From: Jimgerdemannia flammicorona
Lineage: Eukaryota > Mucoromycota > Endogonomycetes > Endogonales > Endogonaceae
Reading direction: 5' to 3'
Assembly: GCA_003990745.1 (NCBI GenBank)
Contig: RBNI01000602.1
Span: 1 to 28,817, forward strand
DNA length: 28,817 nucleotides
Made by a program: the position numbers and the translations under genes. The notes under the pieces were generated by a model. That model saw only the letters and a program-made list of their open reading frames with translations. It was not told where the DNA came from and searched no databases. Below, piece by piece: positions 1-10,010 of this stretch (positions are counted from its first letter, which is position 1; every line of letters starts with the position of its first letter).

Positions 1-240
1 AAAAAAAAAAAAAACAGAAACACCTTTGTGATCAGGACCTTTGTTATTAGGTAATGATCAGCTGCTATGGCATTTGCTGTGGCACTGGTTTCTGGGGATA
101 AGCTGGATAGCATCATTCATGTCATTCGTGTCTTGTTCATTACATTCATTACATTTGTCATATGTCACATGTCGCTCGATGGTGATGTCATCGCCAGGTG
201 ACATGATCATTCGTTGCATCTCGTCTATTCATTCACTCAT
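1..240. other. Unassigned CpG-bearing segment with A-run at the window edge
   Basis: The segment begins with a 14-A run, which could be the tail of an element lying left of the window or a simple tract. About 120-230 contains several CpG sites and many repeats of CAT/GTCAT. The LINE sequence that follows has essentially no CpG, so this is a different, less mutated sequence. I recognise no protein or RNA in it. Confidence 0.4.
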
Positions 241-1840
241 TCTATTACATCCAAGTTCATCTAAGCCCTCTACCAGGTCTGGGTGCCAATCCTCCAGATG
301 CCATTCAATGTTCAGTACATCCTCCCCACCTTTCTCCTCACTCCACAATTGCCCCTACTATAAACTTAACTGGTCCAAGATCCCTGAGTTTTAACCACCA
401 TCTTTTCTACCTCATCCAATACTCCTTCCCACTATTGCCTCACCCTCTTCACCTGAAGAAGCCTTGACAGGAACTTCATAAGTCTCTCCCCCTCTTCCAT
501 GCCCTACCACTGCAGCTGAGCTACCATACCCTTTATCTGTAAGTCTTTCTCTTGTCTCAGTATTCTCTTCAGCTTCTCTATCTCAAGCTGGACCCCCTGA
601 ACCCTCCAATCTCTCTCCTCTCTGTCATTCAGCAAATCAGCCTATACTATCAACAACTTCTTCAACCTCCAGAAAGCCCACCTTAAATAATTTGTCCTCT
701 AAGCACCCCTCACCCTCTCTGCCTCTCCTCAGAACTATTGAGTATCTAATTTCAAATACTATTATTGATCTCCAATCTCCAGCCCCTTCACCCTCTAGCT
801 AAGAATCTGGGAGCTAATATCCACCACCCATGCATCTCATAAGGAGGGCTCACCCAGCAATAAGATATTCAGGCACAAATATCTAGACCCCTTTCCACTT
901 CTCCCAAATCTCCCACAACTCAGCAGACTCAAATTGACCATAGGTACCAAACTGTCTCCAAAGATCTCCAGACATCCTCTTCCTAGCACTTAGCAGTCAA
1001 TATTCAGTCAATTCTTGAGCCCAACTCTGCTATTCAGTGGGTATAGACTCTGTGATCTCTCTATTCAAGTTACTCTATATCTACCAGTGAGCTTAGTCTT
1101 TCAATCTCTTCTCTATCTTTCATTCTCTCACTCCTATTAGCCATTTCCCTCTCTTCATTGGTCCTGTCCAACCATCTATCACATATTATATTAAAGTTCC
1201 CACCCAAACAGTTAATTTCTACCTTTACTATAGTATCTATATCTCATAGTCCTCTTATCTACTCCACATACTCCCCCCTTTCTACTGGATAATAATAGGA
1301 CCCAATAGTCAAGGGGCTCTAGCCCAGCCTCCTCCACACTCTCTACACCACTCTGCCCCCCTAATGTCCAATGTCTCCAATATCTCTCTTATCCTTCTAA
1401 ATCAGAATATCTACCTAACTCTGCTAAATAGTTATATCTCCCCATTCTCTCATACAGTTCAGCATATCTAAGTCCTCATTATATCCAACATTCTATAGTA
1501 AGAATAGATCAGTATTCAGCCCCTTCAACCAGTAGAAAATATTCTGACATCTTACTGTACTCTATAACTTATTAATATTCAAATCATTTTGAATAATATT
1601 TTTTTAGAGAACAATTAGTTACTCTACAATTCTATGCTCACTATATTGCTAGCAACATCCAGGTTTCTCTCTATCTTAAGCTCATTTGTCTCCCTCTGCT
1701 GAGTATCTAGTACTTCCAAAATCTCCTAACAGTCCTCACTATTCTGTACTTCTATAGAGGACTGGTACTTCTAACATCTTTCTCTGGTAACTTTCAGGTT
1801 ACACAACCTTCCAACAATATTCACAACACAGTTTTTAGAG
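241..1840 (-). mobile_element. Truncated, heavily mutated LINE fragment (inverted copy)
   Basis: Reading the minus strand gives, in order, the end of a LINE ORF1 (ending NLDVASNIVSIEL then stop, near 1630-1680), the endonuclease start (LNIN, near 1585), an endonuclease core GGNFNI (near 1190-1210) and the region before the reverse transcriptase (LEDWHP, near 285-305). The plus-strand LINE has the same landmarks in the same order and spacing: NLDIVQEIMNMEH, LNVNG at 3937, GGDFN at 4311 and LEDWHP near 5230. The copy lacks most of ORF1 and everything after the start of the RT region. It is full of stops, has no CpG that I can find and can make no product. The opposite-strand C/T richness is simply the complement of the purine-rich coding strand. 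Confidence 0.8.
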
Positions 1841-2176
1841 AAACAATACTAGTAAAATGGTGAGCAACAAGCATTCTGAGATGTATACTGGGCAGGGAGG
1901 CCCAAGTGCATTTAATTGGCAGTAGGTGGAGAGGGGCCTGGGCTTGGGGGAAAGTATGAGAGGCTTGCTGGTGGGCAGATGAGGAAGGGGAGGGAGCAGT
2001 ATTGGAGGGCAGGAGATCAGAAGGGCAAGCTTCACAGACAAGGTAAAGGGGAGACAGCTGGTACCTAGACTAAAGGGCTGACTGAGGAGGGGCAAGGAGA
2101 TGGTAAAGAATGTGGAGTAGCAGCAGTCAGGGGAAGACTCACTGAGTGACCAGGGTAGGGGGGCTGGGCTGAGGGG

Positions 2177-3878
2177 GTGACTGCTGATGAGAGTGTGATG
2201 GGTAATCTGAAAAAAAAACTAGATAGGACTGCTGATAGTAGACTGAGTTGTGGGAAGGACACAAGGCCTAGTGATCTGGCTGATAGTGTAATAGGGCTAG
2301 CAGTGGCACCATTACTCAAGAAGTCAATCTCAGAGTTTGTGGTCATATTGTGCTTCTAAGGCTTGGTAGTGACTGCAAAAATGGTCCTGGGGCTGATTAT
2401 GAAGCAGATGAGTAATATAGTATCTGTTAAGTTCCTGAGGGGCCTAGAAGGGGTAGAGGTGGGCTTTGAGGAGGCTGGGCCATTGGAGGATACATTGAAG
2501 GCTGGATTGATAGTTGGGGAGATATATATACTAATAATATACTGCCTGAGGTGGGATCCCAGAGTGGTGTAGCTCCTGGTGAAAGGAGTTCCTATGGTGA
2601 CCACAGTAGAGATAAGGAGGAGAGTAGAGAAAGTTATGGCTGAGTATGGGGAGGTGGTCAATGTAGAGTTCAGGGTGTGGGAAGGAACCTCCTTCCAGAT
2701 AGAGGATATTGACATCCAGATTTGGATAGCAGGAAGGGAGACTACTGGGAAGGCTTGGGACTGGCCTTTGATAATGGTGTGGGGAGCCTTCATATGTAAG
2801 GTGATGAGAGTGAAGGGGAGTGAGGAGGAGGAAGAAGACTTGTTGGAGGCACTGAAGGAGTTGAGTGATGTGATGGAGTAGAGTGTGAAGGCTTGGAAGG
2901 CATTTGTGGAGTTTATGCACCTGGATATTGTTGAGAGAAGTGGGTCTATGTTGATAAGGGGTTGTGGGAGAGGTCCCAAGGATACAGAAGGCAGCAGAAA
3001 TTGCTGGTGAAAATTGGGGAAGAGGCATAGAGGAATACTGGTGGTAGTGAAGATACTGGAGGTGCCAAGGCAAGTATCTGAGCTGGTGGAAGTGGAGGGA
3101 ATGAGAAGGTTGGTCTGGAGGAGGCCAGGAAGGTGCCAAGCAAGAACCTGTATGAGAATAGTACATTTGAAGTCTGGGAGGAAGTCTGGAAGGACTTGCC
3201 TTCACCTTCTCCTCTTATTAGGTGGAGACTAGCTGCAAGAGACTGGGTGATAGAGGATGTGCCAATATGCAGTGCCCAGCAGGTGCACTTTGGAGTTCTG
3301 GATGTAGCAAAGGGAGACTGGTGGTGGCAGCTGATAAAGAGGAATTGGTAGATGTCCTGGAGGAGGAGTGGAATGAGTCTGCAAGTACAGAGGCCAATAT
3401 CACAATGCTGGATGGAGGAAGGCCAGTGACTCTAAGGGGGAAGGAGGTGGGGAACCTACTATGGGTGTGCTGGATGATGAACAACTTGACAGCTGAAGAG
3501 TTAGGGGAAGTAGACCTCAGAGTGATAAGTGATGAGCATTGGACAAGGATCCTACAGGGCAATAGAGTGGTAGCAGTATTGAAAGTAGAAATACTTACAG
3601 TATACTTGGAGAAAGAAGGTTATGAGGTTGATAAGGAGAGAGAGGCCGAGCTGGCAGTTGTTGCTGGTGAGTGGGCCACCTACTATTGGGCTAAACATCA
3701 TAGGTTGCAGCTCTGACAAGAGGCCTACCTGGAGTATTATGAAGATTTTAAGGAAAAGGAGAATGGAGAGTTGACTGAGTTACTGGTTGGATTGGAGGCT
3801 AAGAGGGCTGAAGAGGAGGAGGTGTCTGCTGAACACAATCTGGATATAGTACAAGAGATAATGAATATGGAGCATTAG
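2177..3878 (+). pseudogene. LINE ORF1 (Gag-like nucleic-acid-binding protein), broken
   Basis: One frame (ATG at 2177) runs through three open stretches, 2177-2359, 2363-2572 and 2579-2881, separated by stops, and resumes at 3014-3232. The reading then shifts to another frame (3222-3716) and continues past a TGA to a TAG at 3876-3878. The segment at 2579-2800 has an alternating strand/helix pattern (TTVEIRRRVEKVMAEYGEVV and on) that could be an RRM-like fold, but this is a guess. The C-terminal end is Glu-rich, and its final residues are recognisable in the inverted copy, which supports the position of the ORF1 stop. ORF1 proteins of LINEs bind element RNA. I see no intact zinc knuckle. At least one frameshift and several stops make it nonfunctional. 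Confidence 0.6.
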
Positions 3879-3924
3879 AGGATACACTTGATATTATACA
3901 ATTTTCCTTATAAACAGTATAACC

Positions 3925-6900
3925 AACATTTTCTCTTTGAATGTGAATGGGCTATGGGGTTCATTTTAATGTAGGAATATTTTTACTTAGCTGAAGGGAT
4001 TGAGGCCAATCTCTTTCTGTTGCAGGATATCAGATGTGAGGATAATTTGGATAGACTGAAATGGACAAAGAAATGGAGAGGTGAGGCAGTTTGGAAGGGC
4101 AAGGTTGGGATTCTGATTCAGAGAGGCAGAGGAAAGATATGAGATGTAAGAAGCTGGGGAGATAGGCTGGTTTGGGGAGAGTGAATATGAACAGATTGGG
4201 AGCTGGTGACAGTGGGTTCCTGCTACTGTCCTGCTATATGGAGGGAGTATGTAGATTGGGTGAAGGGTCTCTAGGAGAGTGGGGCCCTCACAGAGACTGG
4301 AGTGAATATACTTGGTGGAGATTTCAATATGGTCAGAGATGTACTAGTGGATAGAACAGATGGAGGACAGGGGGCTGAGGGTAGGAGTGGAGGACTAGAG
4401 ATATGGGAGGATGTAGAAAGGATAAGTGCTCTGGTGGATGCTGGCAGAGAGTACTGGGATAATAGGAGGATATAAATGCATTGAGCAGGTGGCCTGGGGA
4501 TGAGGATTGATTGAATACTGATGGTGAGCTACTGGGGTTTGGATGTTTGAAAGTCACTGGAGACAGAGTGGTGTCTGTGGTTAGATTATTAGAGGCTGTT
4601 AGGACAGGGTCTTCTTGGGAGGAGTGGAGATGGGCCTGGATATTAGTACCTCAATTTCTCTTTGTTGGATGATACAGTGCTATAGGATAAGTGGGTAGAG
4701 GACATTCAGCAGAAGATAGAGAGCTGGATGCAGAAAGGTACCCCAATTGGTGCCCAGTAGATGAGAATGAAAGAGGCTGCTAGGGCCTACTGGAGTGAGG
4801 CTGGCAAGATGGCTGGAAGACAGAGGAAGAGAAGAATGAGATGAACTTCTGCTAGACTGGCTAGACTTCTGGAAGATTGGACAGATCTGATAGCACAGAA
4901 GGGGGGGGAGGACTGGAGATTAATGCAAGCGAAAATAAAGGTTGGAGAATTACAACAGATGCTGCAGGAGGAGGAGGAGGTGCAGGTGCAGAGTTTGGTA
5001 GCATGGCTATATTGACAGGAGCTGGAGGAAGGGGAAAGGCCTTCTAAGTATCTCACAAGGGCCCTTTGGGTGAGGAGAGTAAAGCAGAGGTGAGAGGGGG
5101 TACTAGATGCTAATGGAATGCTGGTACATGGCATTCAAGATATTCTTGGATCATTAAAGGAGAGGTGGAGTGGGCTATGGAGTGAGAAGGAGGGTGGGGC
5201 TGATGCTACCACTATGAACTATGCTTTGGAGGACTGGCACCCACCACAAGCAGAAGGGCTGAGTGGGTTGGTAATACTAGTTCAAGAGAAGGAGATCTGC
5301 TGGGTTCTTGCTGCAACTATACTGAGCATGGCACCAGGGGAGGATGGTCTGCCCTGGGACTTCTGGAAGAAGATGGTGGGGGTCCCTGGAGTTTTGGGAG
5401 AGCTGACAGTACTGTATGACTTGATACTACAATCAGGGAGATGGGTGGGGGAGCAGGATCTGGGGTTGGTGATGCTACTTTATAAGAACAAGAGAAGGAG
5501 AGAGGACTGGAAGAACTGGCAGCTGATCATGCTGCTGGATATAGACAGAAAGTTGGTTACTAAGGTAGTGATTGCAAGGCTACAGAAGGTGGTCCAGCAA
5601 GTCTTGGATAAGAAGCAGCAGGGCTTTATAGGAGGCTGGCTCATTAGGGATAGTATGGCTTGGGTCTATAGAGTTATTGAAGGGGTATGAGCCTGTAGAC
5701 TTGATGGGCAACTGGTCTTCCTGGATCAGGAGAAGGCATATGACTGGGTTCAGCAGATCTGGCTAGTGAAGATATTAGATAGGATTGATATACCTCTCCA
5801 GTTCCAGTTAGCAATGATCAGCCTACTGGAAGGGAGTAGGACTGCACTCATATGTAATGGATATAGAGAGGTAGCATTCCCTCTGAGTAGGGGTATGCCC
5901 CAGTGGGATCTACTGTCTCCTATCCTATATACTCTTTCTCTAGAGCCTTTGATAGATAGGATTAGGTAGAGGATAGTCAGACTCTCAATTTTTGATATTG
6001 GGTAGTGGGTGGAAAGTTGGAGTCTTTGCAGACAATATGGTAGTAGGCCTGAGATTGATCACTGATATTGAGGAGCTTAAGGAGACAGTGGAGTAGTATA
6101 AGGTATACTCTGAGACTAAAATCAACTGGCATAAGTATGTAATGGTAGTATTAGGCAATGGCCTGGTGGGAGGGAATATCATTGGAATAATTATCTCTAC
6201 TGGGGAGGCAGTATGGTACTTGGATATCTATCTGTCAGTATATGGGTCAGTCCTACTGAGACCTTGGTGGGAGCAGAGGGTTGCAATCTGGGGAGAGGCC
6301 CTGCAGAGTTGGAGAGGACACCACTTGTCCCTAGTAGAGTGTATTTCGATTCTGAACATCTACTGGCTGCCAAAGCTGTGGTATTTGGCATATCACCTGA
6401 ACTTCTCAGCCTGGGTGATGAAGACACTGATGAAACTGGCCAAGGGGTGGATCTGGGCTGAGAGAAGGAGTCAGATCAGCTGGGAGGTCCTGTCTTTACT
6501 GATAGCTAGAGAGGGCCTTGGGCTGGTTGATTTTCTGAGAGGCTGTATTGTCTGAGAGCATGGTGGCTGAAGAGAGTGGTGGAATTGTGAGGGGGTAGCT
6601 GGGTTCCCCTGATGCAGAAGGTCTGGGAGATGAGGTCCTTACCAAGAGGCTCTACAGAAAATCTACTGTCCTTGGTTGGGCTTTAGAATATTGAGCACAT
6701 GCAGTATAGCAGTTTCTGGTAGAGGGTAGCAGATGGGGCACACCATATTGGAATTTACTAGTAGAGAAATGGAGGGAGGTGCCATGGGACCCAGTGATGT
6801 AGAGATGGGACTGGATACTGCTGGAGGGCATCCCATTGATTGATTTCAATATTAGTGAAGGGATTGAGTGCCAGAGAGAGCTGGGACAGAATCTATAGCC

Positions 6901-7110
6901 CAGCAGATGGCAGCTAGTAGGTATTAGTGAGGAGTGGGACTGGATCAGAGTTTGAGCCTGGAGTGCTAAGATATAGCAGTAGATACTGCTGAAGTACTGG
7001 GTAGTCTGGTGGTACATGCTACAGAGAAATGTCATGCTCAACTTCTGCTTGGGACACCTTATTGAGGGGAGAAGCTTTGAATGTGAGGAGTGCTATAATG
7101 TAAGACAGGA
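3925..7110 (+). pseudogene. LINE ORF2: AP endonuclease plus reverse transcriptase, broken
   Basis: The endonuclease begins with SLNVNG (3934-3951), followed by the LLLQDIRCED strand and by GGDFNMVRD (4314 on). These correspond to the N, E and D-x-N motifs of AP-type LINE endonucleases. The reverse transcriptase is clear in 5118-5690 (PGEDGLPWDFW; NWQLIMLLDIDRKLVTK; QQGFIGG). Motif A follows as FLDQEKAYD just after the TGA at 5688, then RGMPQWDLLSPILY (5896 on) and LEPL. Motif C reads FADN at 6025-6036 instead of FADD. A C-terminal region continues to about 7100. Frames change at least twice (frame 1 at 3937 and 6022, frame 3 at 4311 and 5118-5969). The LDQEKAYD and LEPL wording places it nearest L1/Tx1-type LINEs rather than Tad1, by memory of those families. 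It cannot encode an active enzyme. Confidence 0.75.
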
Positions 7111-7440
7111 AGGGGGATTTGTATAGATGCCAGAATATTGACTGGGAGAGTGTGAGGTACTTAGTGACTTTTGGCTAGCAGTTGGGGATTGATTGGGTAT
7201 CATGTGTAGGAGGGATGGTGAGCAGGGTCAGTGGGAGGATTTGAGAGATAGATTGATGGGGGGGGTGGGAATAGAGTGGCTTACTTTAGGTTAGATATTG
7301 GTAGTTTGAGTAGGGTTGGCAGATTACTGGTTATTTGTTCAAGGAAGGAAAGAGTATGGGGTTGGGGGGTGAGGCTGTTGCAATGGCAAGGGCTAATGGA
7401 GGATGTTATGATGGGCTAGTGGCTTGGTTAGAATTTTATA

Positions 7441-7640
7441 GACTCTTTATTATATCTGAGCAAAATACTATAAGAAATGCTGACACTATTGAAAGAGACT
7501 CTGTTTCTTAATTATCTAGATAAGCTAGTCTAATAAAGCTATAAAAAAATAGTTAGCTCTAGTACTATTACTGACTAGGTTGTTTTTTTAATATATAAGT
7601 CTTATAGTCTTAAGGTAAATATCTATCCTCTCCTTACTGT
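7441..7640. other. AT-rich relic between the LINE and Gypsy-B copy 2
   Basis: These are about 200 bases of strongly AT-rich sequence with T and A runs and no CpG. I see no reading frame or repeat that I can assign. It could be the LINE 3' UTR or flanking DNA decayed by the same mutation process. Confidence 0.4.
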
Positions 7641-8272
7641 TATTATAAAACTTTATATAGTATAGTATATAATTTTTATATTCGGTTTACTAATAACTAT
7701 GGCTCAATGTGCTACTGATTATTTATATACTATCTCCTATTTGTTCAAACTATATTTCAGGCTCAATGTTCATTTTAACTACTGTTCAATTTGTTGATAT
7801 GTTTCAAGTTATAGATTATATAACTGGTTATTCAAAATAGCAGAAAAGTTAGTGAATATTTATATAGTTCTTGGTAATTATTTTCATAAGTTCTCTATAT
7901 TCCTTAGTAGTCTAGCATATCCTTGGCTGAGTTTTCTAGATCATGTATCCAATAGTAGCTTTAATAAACTGACTTGTATCTTGAGTTTCATGATGATTTT
8001 CTATAGTAGCTTTTAACTGACTAATTTGTATCTTAGATACTAAAAGTCTTGACTTCTCAATAGTGATCATTTCTGATAGCAGTTTGTATCTGATTTATGT
8101 GGTGGTCTTAACTGACTTGTATCTTGAATTCTGTAACGAGAGAAATTCTTCAACTCAAACCTCAAGCAGTTATTACTCTAGTTATCTTATTTTTTAGAAT
8201 TATTTCTATCTCTTAGAGATAGTGTATTTCTCTTTAAAACTTCTTTTTACTTTAAACTTGAACTAACTAAGG

Positions 8273-8303
8273 TTTATTCACTATAGATCAGAGGGTATTT
8301 ATA
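8273..8303 (-). promoter_or_regulatory. TATA box and poly(A) signal of Gypsy-B copy 2 LTR
   Basis: TATAAATA lies at 8303-8296 and AATAAA at 8278-8273 on the minus strand, with the same spacing as in copy 1 (13790-13783 and 13764-13759). The pair marks the U3/R region of the LTR. Confidence 0.6.
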
Positions 8304-8477
8304 CAGTTTTCAGGCTATATATAAGACTAGGTAATTAGTTGTAACTTATAATTGCTAGAAGATACTATTTAGTATACTTTGGAATTTAGATAACTAACTA
8401 ACTGGATAAGGCTAATTTTATATTTGTGATGAATTTGGCTAGTTAATATATAGTCACTATTTGTCCAACTAACTAAC

Positions 8478-9547
8478 TTACTCAATTTGACTAATAGAGC
8501 TATCCTCATGTATCCTAAAATCCAATGTGACTGAAATTATATCATCCTCATTCTTCTCCTCATTTTCTTCAGGAAGTCTGGCCAAATTATTTTCTATATC
8601 TCTCACAATTGTGCTGAGGACAGTAGTGGGCTCTGGGAGTGAGGAAAGAAAGTTGTTAATGTCATCTTCCAGTAGAATAAGTAGATTGCTATCATTCTCT
8701 AAGTTGTTTGAAAGAGTGATATTATTGTTGATGATATTACCAAAGAGTGCATAGTCATTCTGCTCTTGAGGTTTCCAGTTAATATTGTTGTCATTTACAA
8801 AGTAGAGAACATCTGTGAAATTCTGAGGGTAGCAAACTCTCAAGAGAGGGTCTTGAAATAGTACAATCAGACTATGGATGAATCAGTCTAGATTGTTCTC
8901 TAGGATGGAGTTCCAAAGATCTTGAACTTTATCACTCTTAACTATGATAGTAGATTGGACCTCTTCTGTAATCATTTCTTTGAGGTGGTCTGTATTACAG
9001 CTTATTAGTTCTTGAATATTAGAGACTTTGATATATTCTAGATTAGAAATAGTTCAGAGTATATACCTGAAAATCTGGTAGACTCTTTTGGCTAATTTCT
9101 GTTCATACTTATCTATGTATGTGGTATCTACAATTTCTTAAGAGCTGGCTTGTGTGAATTCTTAGTAGAGGTGATGTCCCATCTTGTATTTTTGCTATAT
9201 CTAAAGATACTTAGTAGCAGTGGTAATTCTTGTCTCTATTTCTCAGTGATTGAGAGTATAGTAGTAGGGATCTCTTGTGTAGAAGTTCAGACTAGGAGTT
9301 CTTCTTATATGTAACCTCATTGCTCTCTTGATATCAGAAAATATTTGTTCTTGAACTGATAGACCTAGGTGGCTCCTTGACCTTGCTGTTTGATAAATAG
9401 TAGATATTTTATTTTATTATAAGTTTTCTATTTATAGTTGATGTTTTGTACTTCTTCTCTTAATGCTTCTTTTATATCTTGAGGGTCTTCTCCTTTAGTC
9501 CAGAGGATAGAGTTATCTAATTTGAGATAGTATACCATTGGACTCAT
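8478..9547 (-). pseudogene. U3-encoded ORF relic of Gypsy-B copy 2
   Basis: This is homologous to the U3 frame of copy 1. Here IFSDIKRAM and LNFYTRDPYYYTLNH correspond to copy 1 LIFKAIKKAI and LNFYTEDLGHFINYR, and KRVYQIFRYIL corresponds to CVHQIFRHIPWAI. The last 121 codons (8843-8478) are still open and end in an acidic tail (ENEEKNEDD). A possible start is the ATG at 9547-9545, but stops intervene. Protein-level similarity to copy 1 survives although nucleotide mutation is heavy, and the C-terminal halves differ more than the N-terminal halves. Function unknown. Confidence 0.6.
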
Positions 9548-10010
9548 TATGAGTTATTATAAGTTCAGATAGAAATTATCTTCTGATTAAGATGAGTCAT
9601 AGTTGAGTTACAACTTATAACTAATAACTTGCAAAGTCAAGATAGTCTTCTGAATTCTGATATTACTAGTTTCAAAGGTGTCATCATATCTGCCTCTTAC
9701 AAAATTAGAGCTGTCCTTAGCAGTGGTAGTTATATAAGATTGGTAGGTCTTGAACCTTTTTTTGAGTAGATTGTTAGTACATTTGTGAGGACTAACCATT
9801 CTTATCTAGGGTGAGAGCTCCTATTGTCATAGCTGGAGGTTCTAATCTCTTAGAAATAGATTTTCCTATAATCTGAGGCAATATCTAGTAGTAATATCTA
9901 TCATATAGATGGGCTTAAGAATGGTTTCAGTATTTTCAGCTTCTTGAGTTTTATATAAAGTATTAATTATTCTTCAATAGAGATGATATAAATAGAGTAA
10001 ACAGAATTAT

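Larger units (their letters stand above)
1841..7440 (+). mobile_element. Non-LTR retrotransposon (LINE, L1/Tx1-like), decayed
   Basis: This is a two-ORF LINE: ORF1 (about 2177-3878), a short gap of about 50 nt, then ORF2 with an AP-type endonuclease and a reverse transcriptase. The coding strand is strongly purine-rich and nearly CpG-free (I found about three CpG in 5.6 kb). Stops and frameshifts are scattered through both ORFs, as expected of an old RIP-mutated copy. The 5' end is set by the abrupt switch from pyrimidine-rich to purine-rich sequence near 1840. The 3' end is set where the G-rich sequence gives way to AT-rich sequence near 7440. I find no clear poly(A) tail or target-site duplication, so both ends are approximate. 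Confidence 0.8.
7640..9688 (-). repeat. 3' LTR of Gypsy-B copy 2
   Basis: The start is fixed by alignment with copy 1: the purine-rich tract GTAAGAGGCAGA (9700-9689, minus) is followed by TATGATGACACC, matching copy 1 GCAAGGGGCAGA then TGTGACGT. The LTR contains a U3 reading-frame relic and TATAAATA (minus, 8303-8296). It also has AATAAA (minus, 8278-8273) and a downstream stretch shared with copy 1 (for example GTTTGAGTT near 8150 and 13640, and ATGGCTCAATG near 7699 and 13010). The far end near 7640 is uncertain because terminal bases are mutated. Confidence 0.7.

Noticed and set aside
41..394. Plus-strand open frame of 117 codons at the left edge
   Set aside because: It spans the junction near 240 and reads antisense to the LINE fragment. 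Low-complexity Ser/Cys/His content suggests chance.
2356..3562. Long minus-strand open frames opposite LINE ORF1
   Set aside because: Ser/Pro/Leu-rich translations are the complement of a purine-rich coding strand; the plus strand has the LINE protein similarity.
7441..7640. Centromeric or origin-type AT-rich sequence
   Set aside because: AT richness here is explained by RIP-like decay of repeats, and there is no repeat structure to support a special function.
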